DNA from: Clostridiales bacterium
Lineage (GTDB): Bacteria > Bacillota > Clostridia > Oscillospirales > Oscillospiraceae
Reading direction: 5' to 3'
Assembly: GCA_018374635.1 (NCBI GenBank)
Contig: JAHAEW010000024.1
Span: 1-40,127 of the forward strand
Length of the DNA: 40,127 nucleotides
How positions within the stretch are numbered: the first letter of the stretch is position 1; each line of letters opens with the position of its first letter. Below are positions 13,153-19,987 of this stretch, piece by piece. A program made the translations under genes and the position numbers. A model generated the notes under the pieces. The model searched no databases and was not told where the DNA came from. It was given only the letters and a program-made list of their open reading frames with translations.

Positions 13153-13983
13153 ATGGATACTGATAACGAGATCTCTTTACGAGAGCGGATTCGACTAAAT
13201 CTGATAGATGCCATGAAAAACGCAGGAGTCACTCAGGTACAACTTGCTGATAAGTTAAACATCAGTAAGGGAACTGTGAATAATTGGACTCGCGGGAATA
13301 ATTCACCCGATGTTGATATGGTTCCCAAGATATGTACTGTCCTTGGAATCTCTATTATTGATCTATACTCTCCTAGGGATTCTGAGCCAGTAACTACCAC
13401 GTTAAAAATAAAAACCGCCCTGCCCGAGCTGTCGGACGAGGCGAAGAAAATAGCAAAGGACTACGAGGGCCTGGACCGCCATGGGCGGAACATGACTAAA
13501 ATTGTGATTACGGAGGAACAGAAGCGCATGGCGGAGGAGCGCCGCCGCCGAGAGACTGGCGAGGCAGAGCCCCAGAGCACCCGCATCATTCCGCTTTATT
13601 ATACTCCCGCCGCTGCCGGCATGGCCTCTCCCGCTGCTGGCGAGGATTTTGATTATATCGAGATCAGTAATGAGGCCCCGCGCAACGCCGACTTTGCGGT
13701 GAAGATCGACGGCGACTCTATGGAGCCCTATATCATGGACGGCTCTATCGTCTATGTCAACCGGGAGCCTCTGGAGAATGGGGATGTTGGCATCTTTTAC
13801 GTGGACGGCGATATGCTGTGCAAGCAGTATTACAAGGACGACGCGGGCAATGTCCGGCTACTCTCCCTCAACCGGGCCCGCCATGATGCCGACCGTTTCA
13901 TCAGCGCCCGCGGCGATGATACTGTGCTGACCTACTACGGACGTGTCATTCTGCCCCGCCGCCCGCTGATCAGTTGGGCATGA
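13153..13983 (+). CDS. CI/LexA-type autocleaving repressor
   Basis: 276 residues. XRE helix-turn-helix at about 26-50 (TQVQLADKLNISKGTVNNWT). A linker with a likely Ala-Gly cleavage site near residue 155 (PAAAGMAS), then an S24 peptidase domain with Ser189 (GDSMEPYI) and Lys224 (DMLCKQYY). RecA-stimulated self-cleavage would induce the prophage. ATG 13153 follows GGAAGGTGACCCC; ATG 13129 is open in frame but would fall at the transcription start. Confidence 0.9.
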   Translation: MDTDNEISLRERIRLNLIDAMKNAGVTQVQLADKLNISKGTVNNWTRGNNSPDVDMVPKICTVLGISIIDLYSPRDSEPVTTTLKIKTALPELSDEAKKIAKDYEGLDRHGRNMTKIVITEEQKRMAEERRRRETGEAEPQSTRIIPLYYTPAAAGMASPAAGEDFDYIEISNEAPRNADFAVKIDGDSMEPYIMDGSIVYVNREPLENGDVGIFYVDGDMLCKQYYKDDAGNVRLLSLNRARHDADRFISARGDDTVLTYYGRVILPRRPLISWA

Positions 13984-14042
13984 AACAGAATGGCCGTGTA
14001 ACCTGATTATTCATGGTATGAAATAGAGAGAGGAGAATAAAC

Positions 14043-14765
14043 ATGGCGCTTATTGTTTGTCCTGAATGCGGAAAAGAGATATCTGACAAAGTAAAAGCGT
14101 GTCCACACTGTGGGTATCCATTTCAAGAAGAAGCAGATACCGTAGCGCCACAACCTGTTGAGGTCACATCAGTCAAACTTACATCCCCGGAGCAGAAAAA
14201 GAAAATTCGGAACGGAGTCATCATTGCTGCCGTTGCCATTATCCTTGCTATCGTTGGCATCTGGGCGGCTGTCACTTTATCCAGAAGCAATTCGCGGTCA
14301 CAATACATCGAGAATTTATGGCTTGCCCGAAGCACGATGTTGAAGGGAGCGGCAGATGCGGAGAGCCTATGTAATCTGACAAAGGCCGTCTGGTATAACA
14401 CCATCTACGAAGAAATCTCCAGCGACACCGACGAGTATACTATGACAAATGGCAGGTTCAATGATGATTTTAATGACTCTCTTGCCGCCCTCTACTCTGC
14501 ATCCTCAACGCTTGATGCTATCCGGGAAATAGAGGCGAATCAGTCTGAAGTCACAGATATCATGCAGACACTTCAAAATCCGCCGGAGGATCTTATTGCC
14601 TGTTATACTACCATTGATGCCATGTATGAAGAGTATCAAGGCTTCACAAATTTAGCAATCAGCCCCTCCGGAAGTCTAACATCTTATACGGAGGAGTTCA
14701 GAGCTTACGATAATGATTTCATGAAATATTACGAAAAGATAGAAACCCAAATACCTGAAGAATGA
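14043..14765 (+). CDS. zinc-ribbon membrane protein, lysogeny-module cargo
   Basis: 240 residues. An N-terminal zinc ribbon CPECGKEISDKVKACPHCG (residues 6-24), a single membrane span (VIIAAVAIILAIVGIWAAVT, about 59-78) and a helical extracytoplasmic domain of about 150 residues. ATG 14043 is preceded by GAGAGGAGAATAAAC. This layout is common in Firmicute lysogeny modules, sometimes proposed for superinfection exclusion. No specific function can be assigned. Confidence 0.75.
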   Translation: MALIVCPECGKEISDKVKACPHCGYPFQEEADTVAPQPVEVTSVKLTSPEQKKKIRNGVIIAAVAIILAIVGIWAAVTLSRSNSRSQYIENLWLARSTMLKGAADAESLCNLTKAVWYNTIYEEISSDTDEYTMTNGRFNDDFNDSLAALYSASSTLDAIREIEANQSEVTDIMQTLQNPPEDLIACYTTIDAMYEEYQGFTNLAISPSGSLTSYTEEFRAYDNDFMKYYEKIETQIPEE

Positions 14766-14822
14766 TTTCCTTCTACGAGGTCGCGGCCTAGCCGTCGCCG
14801 TCCTTAGCGGTATCCAGTAGGG

Positions 14823-14845
14823 TATAATGTGTCCAAATCGGACAC
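14823..14845 (+). promoter_or_regulatory. -10 box abutting dispersed palindrome, copy 3
   Basis: A consensus TATAAT (14823-14828) is followed directly by GTGTCCAAATCGGACAC (14829-14845), one mismatch from a perfect palindrome. No good -35 is visible 17 bp upstream. A protein bound here would cover the transcription start of the coiled-coil gene, so the motif can act as an operator. Confidence 0.65.
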
Positions 14846-14864
14846 GACAGAAAGGAGTATTCGT

Positions 14865-15236
14865 ATGTTGGACGAAAAAGATTTACAGGCAATCGCTCAG
14901 TTGATGGATGCCAAATTGGCCCATCAGAAGCAGGACATTATGTCCGAGACAAAGGGTTTGCTGGCCCAGCAGAAGCAGGAAATTATGTCCGAGACAAAGG
15001 GTTTGCTGGCTCAGCAGAAGCAGGAAATCCTGGACGAAAGCACCAGACGGACGAAGCTGTTGCTGGACACCGAGGTCACCACCCGGTTCAACCTTTTGGC
15101 CGAGGGGCAACAGACCATTCTGGAGAAGCTGGAGCGCCTGGACGACATGGAGGTCATGGACACCAGGATCAACGCTCTGGAGGCCATGGTGAAAAAACTG
15201 AACCGGGAAATGGAAAAACTGAAAAGAGCGCAGTGA
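14865..15236 (+). CDS. coiled-coil protein with internal tandem repeats
   Basis: 123 residues, nearly all predicted coiled coil (ILEKLERLDDMEVMDTRINA, ALEAMVKKLNREMEKLKRAQ). A 15-residue unit containing QKQEIMSETKGLLAQ is repeated at DNA level with a 45-bp period. ATG 14865 follows AAAGGAGTATTCGT. The gene is controlled by the promoter that overlaps a dispersed palindrome. Function unknown. Confidence 0.7.
   Translation: MLDEKDLQAIAQLMDAKLAHQKQDIMSETKGLLAQQKQEIMSETKGLLAQQKQEILDESTRRTKLLLDTEVTTRFNLLAEGQQTILEKLERLDDMEVMDTRINALEAMVKKLNREMEKLKRAQ
14922..15030 (+). repeat. 45-bp tandem repeat inside the coiled-coil gene
   Basis: Units begin at 14922, 14967 and 15012 (the last partial). The first two differ at only a few bases, indicating recent duplication and probable copy-number variation between relatives. 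Confidence 0.8.
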
Positions 15237-15268
15237 TGGCGGATGCCCCTTCCCCGCCGCCCGAGGTA

Positions 15269-15293
15269 GGGCTGGAGAATGTCTCAAGTTTTT
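15269..15293 (+). repeat. 25-bp direct repeat of the DUF4160 gene start
   Basis: A 25-base stretch (GGGCTGGAGAATG...) matches 15595-15619 with one mismatch. The second copy carries the ribosome site, ATG and first codons of the DUF4160 gene; the first is cut off and runs directly into a CRISPR-repeat-like element. It looks like the stub of a second, deleted DUF4160 unit. Confidence 0.7.
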
Positions 15294-15296
15294 GTT

Positions 15297-15329
15297 GTCA
15301 CCTCCCTCGCGGGAGGTGTGGATTGAAAT
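15297..15329 (+). other. type I-C CRISPR-repeat-like element, copy 1
   Basis: 33 bases with the layout of a type I-C repeat: GTC, an 8-bp perfect stem CACCTCCC/GGGAGGTG around TCGC, then the 3' handle TGGATTGAAAT. No cas gene and no spacer array are present; it stands alone before the DUF4160 pair. Confidence 0.7.
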
Positions 15330-15348
15330 AAATAATGGAGGTCTCCGT

Positions 15349-15621
15349 ATGATGTATCCATTTATGACTCTGGACGACGGCACAGAGATCGTCCACTCCG
15401 AGATGCACCCGGACGGGCGTGTCAAGGTCTATCTTGAAAAGCCGGACACCAAGGATTGCTTTCACCATGCGTCGTGTTATCTGCCCGATTATACCTGGGA
15501 GGATATCCTCGGCTTTACCCAGGCCGACCTCGACCGGTATCTGGAAGTCATTCAGTCCACCGCCCACCTGATCCTCCAATTCTCGCAGGAGGGAGGGCTG
15601 GAGAATGCCTCAAGTTTTTAA
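15349..15621 (+). CDS. small partner protein of the DUF4160 gene (possible antitoxin)
   Basis: 90 residues (MMYPFMTLDDGTEIVHSEMH...), acidic, ending in the shared direct repeat. ATG 15349 is preceded by GGAGGTCTCCGT. It overlaps the DUF4160 gene by 17 bases. Small acidic proteins paired with DUF4160 have been suggested as toxin-antitoxin modules. Assignment of antitoxin is inference from size, charge and pairing. Confidence 0.6.
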   Translation: MMYPFMTLDDGTEIVHSEMHPDGRVKVYLEKPDTKDCFHHASCYLPDYTWEDILGFTQADLDRYLEVIQSTAHLILQFSQEGGLENASSF

Positions 15622-15883
15622 GGTTGGCTCTTACTGGGTGTTCTTCTGGAGCAATGAAAACGACCCGCTCGAACCGATTCACGTCCATGTCTGCCAGGGA
15701 GCCCCAAATGGGAACGCAACGAAAATCTGGATCACCCGGGCGGGCAAGTGTTACCTCTGTAATAACAACTCCCGTATTCCGGACCGTGTTCTGCGCAATA
15801 TCATGAAGGTAATAGAAGCCCGGAGCGGTGAGGTCATTGAAAAGTGGCTTTCCTACTTCGGTAGTATCTCTTACTTCTGCTGA
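15605..15883 (+). CDS. DUF4160-family small protein (possible toxin)
   Basis: 92 residues. The N-terminal MPQVFKVGSYWVFFWSNEND, the PIHVHV motif and a helical C terminus (VLRNIMKVIEARSGEVIEKW) fit DUF4160, small proteins frequently found in two-gene units with an acidic partner. The stop at 15883 is 6 bases before the second CRISPR-repeat-like element. Confidence 0.65.
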   Translation: MPQVFKVGSYWVFFWSNENDPLEPIHVHVCQGAPNGNATKIWITRAGKCYLCNNNSRIPDRVLRNIMKVIEARSGEVIEKWLSYFGSISYFC

Positions 15884-15889
15884 CTGGTT

Positions 15890-15922
15890 GTCACCTTTCT
15901 CGCTGGAGGTGTGGATTGAAAA
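15890..15922 (+). other. type I-C CRISPR-repeat-like element, copy 2 (diverged)
   Basis: Matches copy 1 at most positions, with changes in the stem (CACCTTTC/TGGAGGTG). Two of them still pair as G-U, and the TGGATTGAAA handle is intact. It provides the GGAGGTG ribosome-like sequence 12 bases before the integrase ATG. Confidence 0.65.
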
Positions 15923-15923
15923 A

Positions 15924-17408
15924 ATGGACGCAGCACAATACCTCCGCAAGAGCCGCATGGAGGAGGGTCTGGACACCGAGGAGGTGCTGGCCAAGCACCG
16001 GAAAGCTCTGGCGGAGTATGCAAAAGCCAATGACATCCACATTATCGAAACCTACTACGAGGTGGTCAGTGGCGAGAGCCTGTATGCCCGTCCCGAGATG
16101 CTCCGCCTGCTGGAAGACGTGGAAGAGGGACGTTACGACGCAGTGCTGGTGATGGATCTGGACCGGCTTTCCCGTGGCCGCATGAAGGACCAGGGCATCA
16201 TACTCGATGCCTTCCGGGACTCGGATACACTGATTATTACCCCGGAGCACACTTACAACCTCTCCGATGATCTGGACGACGAAATGGCCGAGTTCAAGAC
16301 CTTCATGTCTCGCCGGGAATACAAGATCATCAACAAGCGCCTCCGCCGAGGTCTGAAGCAGACGATTCAGGACGGCTGCTACGTGGCTAATGCCCCCTAT
16401 GGCTACCGCAAGGTGACGGTGGATCGCAAACCAACCCTGGAGATCTACGAGCCGGAGGCCAAGTTTGTCCGCATGATGTACGACTTGTATCTCCAGGGTT
16501 ACGGCTGCGTCTCCATCGCTCGTCACATCAATTCCCTGGGCGCCAAGCCCCACCGCGCCTCGGAGTTTACCCGCAACAGCGTGGCCCACATCCTCCGCAA
16601 CCCCACCTTCGCCGGGAAAATCGTGTGGGATCAAAAGACCCACATCCGTAAGGGAAGCAAAGGGAATCCCAAGCATATCACCATCTACAATCCCCGCGAG
16701 AGCTGGACGATTGTGGATGGCCTTCACCCCGCCATCATCGACCAGGAAACCTATGACAAGGTGCAGGCCGTCATGGCCGGGCGCTACATCCCATCCAGAC
16801 GGGATGGCACTGTGCATAGTCCTCTGGCTGGGCTGGTGCGCTGTACCAACTGCGGAGGTCATATGCAGCGCATGACCATGAAAGGCGGGGCCTATCTGCT
16901 GTGTCCCCGTCCTGGGTGTTGTGCCTCCGCCAAGTTTGAGCTTGTGGAACACAGGGTGCTCTCCTACCTGCGGGACACCTTGGCCCGCCTGGAGATGGAA
17001 CGCCAGGCCAGCGCCGCCCGTGACACCTCGGTGCTGGATTCCACTTTGGCAGCCATAAAAAAAGAGCTCGCCACAGCATTGGGCCAAAAGACCCGGCTGT
17101 ATGAGCTACTGGAGATCGGCGAGTATGATATCCCCACCTTCCGGGAGCGCATGGCCGCCGTCAAAGAGAAAATTTCACATCTGGAGCGCCGCCAGCAGGA
17201 GGCCGAGCGCGCCATCCAGGAAGCGGCCACGGCAGATCCCTCCGCCCTAGCCGCAAAAATCCGGGCCGTCCTCGACGCCTATGACGCCTCCGATGCTGCC
17301 GGTCGCAACGCCCTGCTGAAGAGTGTCATCGAAACAGCGTGGTACACCAAGGCAAAGAAGACAAAGCCGGCTGACTTTCAACTCCGTTTCGACCTTAGAT
17401 TTCTCTGA
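15924..17408 (+). CDS. int: large serine recombinase (phage integrase)
   Basis: 494 residues. Resolvase domain with catalytic Ser10 in YLRKSRMEEG and the LDRLSRG motif; recombinase domain from about residue 150 (APYGYRKV...); zinc ribbon CTNCGGHMQ...CPRPGCC; and a C-terminal coiled coil. These enzymes integrate phage DNA by joining attP and attB with a 2-bp crossover, and need a directionality factor to excise. The start is taken at ATG 15924; the ORF is open further upstream, but that would read through the CRISPR-like element and the end of the DUF4160 gene. Confidence 0.92.
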   Translation: MDAAQYLRKSRMEEGLDTEEVLAKHRKALAEYAKANDIHIIETYYEVVSGESLYARPEMLRLLEDVEEGRYDAVLVMDLDRLSRGRMKDQGIILDAFRDSDTLIITPEHTYNLSDDLDDEMAEFKTFMSRREYKIINKRLRRGLKQTIQDGCYVANAPYGYRKVTVDRKPTLEIYEPEAKFVRMMYDLYLQGYGCVSIARHINSLGAKPHRASEFTRNSVAHILRNPTFAGKIVWDQKTHIRKGSKGNPKHITIYNPRESWTIVDGLHPAIIDQETYDKVQAVMAGRYIPSRRDGTVHSPLAGLVRCTNCGGHMQRMTMKGGAYLLCPRPGCCASAKFELVEHRVLSYLRDTLARLEMERQASAARDTSVLDSTLAAIKKELATALGQKTRLYELLEIGEYDIPTFRERMAAVKEKISHLERRQQEAERAIQEAATADPSALAAKIRAVLDAYDASDAAGRNALLKSVIETAWYTKAKKTKPADFQLRFDLRFL

Positions 17409-17439
17409 GACGGACGTTGTTATTTTATCCTTCATTATC

Positions 17440-17481
17440 TATAAGGCGCTATATCTTCCTCGGAAGATATTACGTCTTATA
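17440..17481. other. candidate attP for the serine integrase
   Basis: A 42-bp imperfect palindrome 31 bases after the integrase stop: outer arms TATAAG/CTTATA, inner arms ATATCTTCC/GGAAGATAT, 17 of 21 positions paired, centre TC (17460-17461). Serine-integrase attP sites are typically 40-50 bp quasi-palindromes with a central crossover dinucleotide, next to the gene. No T-run follows, so it is not a simple terminator. Confidence 0.65.
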
Positions 17482-17650
17482 AATTAGATCACCCTTTCTC
17501 CTCCCTCTGCTTTCTGTGCCTTTCCCGATCTTTTTCGTTGCATTTTACTGGATTTTGGGCGCGGTCCGCACGCATTTTTGCAGCCTTGGCAGGATAATAT
17601 ATCTCCTTGTGCTCCTGATTTCAGCGTGATAGGACATCACGACTTCGGGG

Positions 17651-17753
17651 AGGTGCTGGACAATGGCGTGGTCGTCCACGGTGTAGTGCCAGCTCACCAT
17701 GTCGCGCTCTCCGGCGGCGCTGTCTAGGTAGGTGGCGAAGGCCGCGGCGTCGC
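17651..17753 (-). pseudogene. fragment of an amidase (endolysin) gene
   Basis: 103 bases align without gaps to 19566-19668 of the intact endolysin gene with about 9 differences, same orientation. It covers the amidase core around SWHYTVDDH and has no flanking gene. It must derive from a related endolysin by recombination or duplication and lies about 170 bp from the candidate attP. Confidence 0.8.
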
Positions 17754-17764
17754 GTCAGGGCACG

Positions 17765-17802
17765 AAAAACCCTGGAGGCCTTATTAATCATCGGCTCCAG
17801 GG
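17765..17802 (-). terminator. minus-strand terminator
   Basis: An 8-bp stem (17770-17777 with 17795-17802, CCCTGGAG/CTCCAGGG) followed, on the minus strand, by TTTTT. It would stop leftward transcripts before the amidase fragment and attP. Confidence 0.65.
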
Positions 17803-18077
17803 TGTATGAGCATGGTGGGTACAATATATTTTACCTAGCTTTTTATTCTATTACTTTACACGGGACAATAAAATATGATGTCTTTGAGATGCTCAGAGCA
17901 AGAAATATATGCTTAACCCTTATATAGCTACATTACAGTCTAAAATATCGTTTCCCAGTACATATATATACTGAGGGGACGGTATATGGTAAGATATAAA
18001 AGAGGACCTCCACCCCATTGTCGTGGACCACCCCAGCGCATGACGCATCCCGTAGAAAAAGAGAAAGGATGATTGTC
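17803..18077. other. AT-rich non-coding stretch right of attP
   Basis: Low-GC sequence with several TATA-rich runs (for example near 17965 and 17990) that could hold the promoter of the DUF6514-like gene, but no clear -35/-10 pair. Its composition contrasts with the GC-rich backbone. Together with 17482-17650, where I see only scattered short repeats, it makes up the gene-free region around attP. Confidence 0.5.
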
Positions 18078-18305
18078 GTGTCCGTATCTTACTTCATGTT
18101 TAGGCGAAAGAAATACGCCCCGGAGATCGGCACATACTATAGCTACGATATCGTAGTCTACGGCCTTCTGCATCAAGGCCCCGTGCAGATCCTCCAGGAC
18201 ATATCGACTAATGCGGAACTGGTATTCCGCATGGTCATGGCATTCAACAGGTATAGCCTCTCACTGTTGCACCTAAAGGACGTCGTGCTGGACATGTTAG
18301 AGTAA
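18078..18305 (+). CDS. DUF6514-like small protein
   Basis: 75 residues from GTG 18078, 9 bases after AGAAAGG. ATG 18069 touches the ribosome site and is less likely. The sequence GTYYSYDIVVYGLL...ILQDISTNAELVFRMV...LSLLHLKDVVLDMLE fits DUF6514, small Clostridia proteins of unknown role ending in a LxxVVxDxL motif. It sits alone between attP and its own terminator, as cargo at a prophage edge. Confidence 0.6.
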   Translation: MSVSYFMFRRKKYAPEIGTYYSYDIVVYGLLHQGPVQILQDISTNAELVFRMVMAFNRYSLSLLHLKDVVLDMLE

Positions 18306-18312
18306 CTCCTTG

Positions 18313-18346
18313 CCGGGCAGGAGTTGGTAGCCCCTGCCCGGTTTTC
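18313..18346 (+). terminator. terminator of the DUF6514-like gene
   Basis: Perfect 9-bp stem (CCGGGCAGG/CCTGCCCGG) followed by TTTTC. Confidence 0.85.
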
Positions 18347-18440
18347 ACAATTTTCATTGCGTCATTTGTGCGTCATATCTAAGTCAAAATTTAGCCTAAT
18401 GCATATACTCTTGTCAAGAGCTTTTTTGCAGGAGGCCGCC

Positions 18441-18626
18441 ATGAAAGACAACCTGCCCCGCTATACACTTCGAGTCAACCGTATCAACCTTGACAAGTTA
18501 GAATACATTGCCGATTTTAATGGCCGTAGCAAAAACCGGGAAATAGAGTGGCTTATTCGCCGCCATATTGCCGACTTTGAAAAAGAGCACGGACGAATCG
18601 ACTTATCAGGAAAGGACGGCACCTAA
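18441..18626 (+). CDS. Arc-family ribbon-helix-helix regulator
   Basis: 61 residues. LPRYTLRVNRINLDKLEYIA gives the N-terminal beta strand and first helix; NGRSKNREIEWLIRRHI gives the second helix, the Arc/MetJ ribbon-helix-helix layout. ATG 18441 behind GCAGGAGGCCGCC. Arc-like proteins bind operators as dimers of dimers. Its place after the integrase would suit control of int, excision or the late operon end, but no operator is identified. Confidence 0.75.
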   Translation: MKDNLPRYTLRVNRINLDKLEYIADFNGRSKNREIEWLIRRHIADFEKEHGRIDLSGKDGT

Positions 18627-18650
18627 ATTTAAGTGCCGTCCTCTTTCTTG
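18614..18650. terminator. bidirectional terminator between Arc-like gene and late operon
   Basis: Perfect 9-bp stem (GGACGGCAC/GTGCCGTCC), 10-base loop, followed on the plus strand by TCTTTCTT and on the minus strand by TTTCC. It contains the stop codon of the Arc-like gene. Confidence 0.75.
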
Positions 18651-18651
18651 T

Positions 18652-19134
18652 CTATTTACTTTCTCTCTGGTCACCGCCGCCCAGATTGTCCCCCGCGCCG
18701 TCCACGGTGGACTCCAGCGCGGCGATGGCCTTGCGGAGCCAGGCAGGTACGGGAGCGCCGAGGGCACCGATGTTCTCCACGATGCTCCCCAGCTCGGTCA
18801 TGATGTACCACACCAGCACCAACACCGAGACAAATACCTCATACTGGAAGGGCATCTCCAGGGCTGGGATGTTGGCTAGAATCAAACCGATCACCCCGTC
18901 CAGAATGGCGGCCACCAGGACGGCCACCACGGCCCCCAGCTTGTGCCACAGGCCGTCCCTGGCCACCTTGGCCGACCACTCCCCGGCCCGCAGGGCGGCG
19001 GCGGTTCCGGTTCCGTAGTCGAGCGCCATGCAGAGCAGCCAGGCAAGCACCAGCCAGCCAAACCAGCCCCACAGGGCCGTCAGACCGCCCAGCACGGCGG
19101 CGACCGCCGCCTTAAATCCGTTGATATGCTCCAT
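18652..19134 (-). CDS. phage holin (toxin secretion/lysis holin family)
   Basis: 160 residues with several hydrophobic segments (AVAAVLGGLTALWGWFGWLV, WLLCMALDYGTGT, LGAVVAVLVAAILDGVIGLI, VLVLVWYIMTELGSI). The LLCMALDYGTG region and overall plan match the Firmicute holin family next to amidases. It forms membrane lesions that release the endolysin. Last gene of the late operon, two bases after the endolysin gene. Confidence 0.85.
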   Translation of the reverse strand: MEHINGFKAAVAAVLGGLTALWGWFGWLVLAWLLCMALDYGTGTAAALRAGEWSAKVARDGLWHKLGAVVAVLVAAILDGVIGLILANIPALEMPFQYEVFVSVLVLVWYIMTELGSIVENIGALGAPVPAWLRKAIAALESTVDGAGDNLGGGDQRESK

Positions 19135-19135
19135 A

Positions 19136-19987
19136 TCAATCGTCCTCCCTTACATAGTCGGCCATCTTGCCGATGAGCGCCTGGACGTTGGCGGCAGAGT
19201 AGTCCCCGGCCCGCCAGTAGTCCGGGCTGTTGATGATGCCCGCCTCTGCCAGCGTGTCCACGTCGGTGTCCAAGTCGGACACATTCGCCGCCTCCCCACG
19301 GCAGAGCGCTAGGAACGCCTCCCAGGCCCCGGGGGCGGCCCGGATGGTCTTGGGGCAGTCCTTGCCGTTCCAGTGGTTATGCTGGACGACATGCTCAATG
19401 TCAATCCTGTGCTCCTCCATGAGCAGCCGCACCAGGCTGGCGGCGTTGGCCTGAGCCTGGGCAAAATCGCCCCCGGCGTTGACGCAGATCTCGATGCCGA
19501 TGCTGGTGGTGTTGCCCGGCCCGTCCTTGCCGTCCCCGGCATGGTACGCCGTCTCGTAGTCGGGCAGGTGCTGGACAATGGCGTGGTCGTCCACGGTGTA
19601 GTGCCAGCTCACCATATCGCGCTCCCCGGCATCGCTGTCCAGGTAGGCGGCGTGAGCCGCGGCGTCGGCGCCCTTGGCCGCGTTTCCGGTCTCATGGATG
19701 GTGATATAGGCCCCCGGGTTGGTGTCCCTGCCCGGCCGGTTCCTGCGCCCGCCGGAGATGATATGCTCCTGGATGGCGAGGCCCGTGTCTGTGGCCCTCT
19801 GAGGGCCCTCCACGGTCTCCAGATAGGCCAGGGACACCCAGCCCTTATCCGTCCTGCCCCAGCCGTCCCGAGCCTCCAGCACGTCCACCACCGTGCCCAT
19901 GGGGTACGCCCCCACCTTGCCGTAGCCGGTGCCGGGGCCGCTGCGGATGTTGACGCCGATGCCGGGCGTCACGGTATACTTGCCCAT
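19136..19987 (-). CDS. probable internal-start short endolysin (SH3 + amidase)
   Basis: Met206 of the endolysin (ATG 19987, starting MGKYTVTPG) is preceded by AAGGAGGAGAGT, a near-perfect ribosome site, exactly at the boundary between the glycosidase-like domain and SH3. This would give a 283-residue protein. Internal-start isoforms are known for several Gram-positive phage endolysins, where long and short chains assemble. Confidence 0.6.
   Translation of the reverse strand: MGKYTVTPGIGVNIRSGPGTGYGKVGAYPMGTVVDVLEARDGWGRTDKGWVSLAYLETVEGPQRATDTGLAIQEHIISGGRRNRPGRDTNPGAYITIHETGNAAKGADAAAHAAYLDSDAGERDMVSWHYTVDDHAIVQHLPDYETAYHAGDGKDGPGNTTSIGIEICVNAGGDFAQAQANAASLVRLLMEEHRIDIEHVVQHNHWNGKDCPKTIRAAPGAWEAFLALCRGEAANVSDLDTDVDTLAEAGIINSPDYWRAGDYSAANVQALIGKMADYVREDD

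Noticed and set aside
15297..15922. A true CRISPR array
   Set aside because: Only two repeat-like elements about 560 bp apart with genes between them, no spacers and no cas genes.
15891..17087. 398-codon minus-strand ORF opposite the integrase
   Set aside because: Shadow of a well-supported serine recombinase; no matching domain or ribosome site.
17621..17824. 67-codon minus-strand ORF over the amidase fragment
   Set aside because: It reads the fragment out of the amidase frame for part of its length and has no ribosome site; treated as pseudogene sequence.
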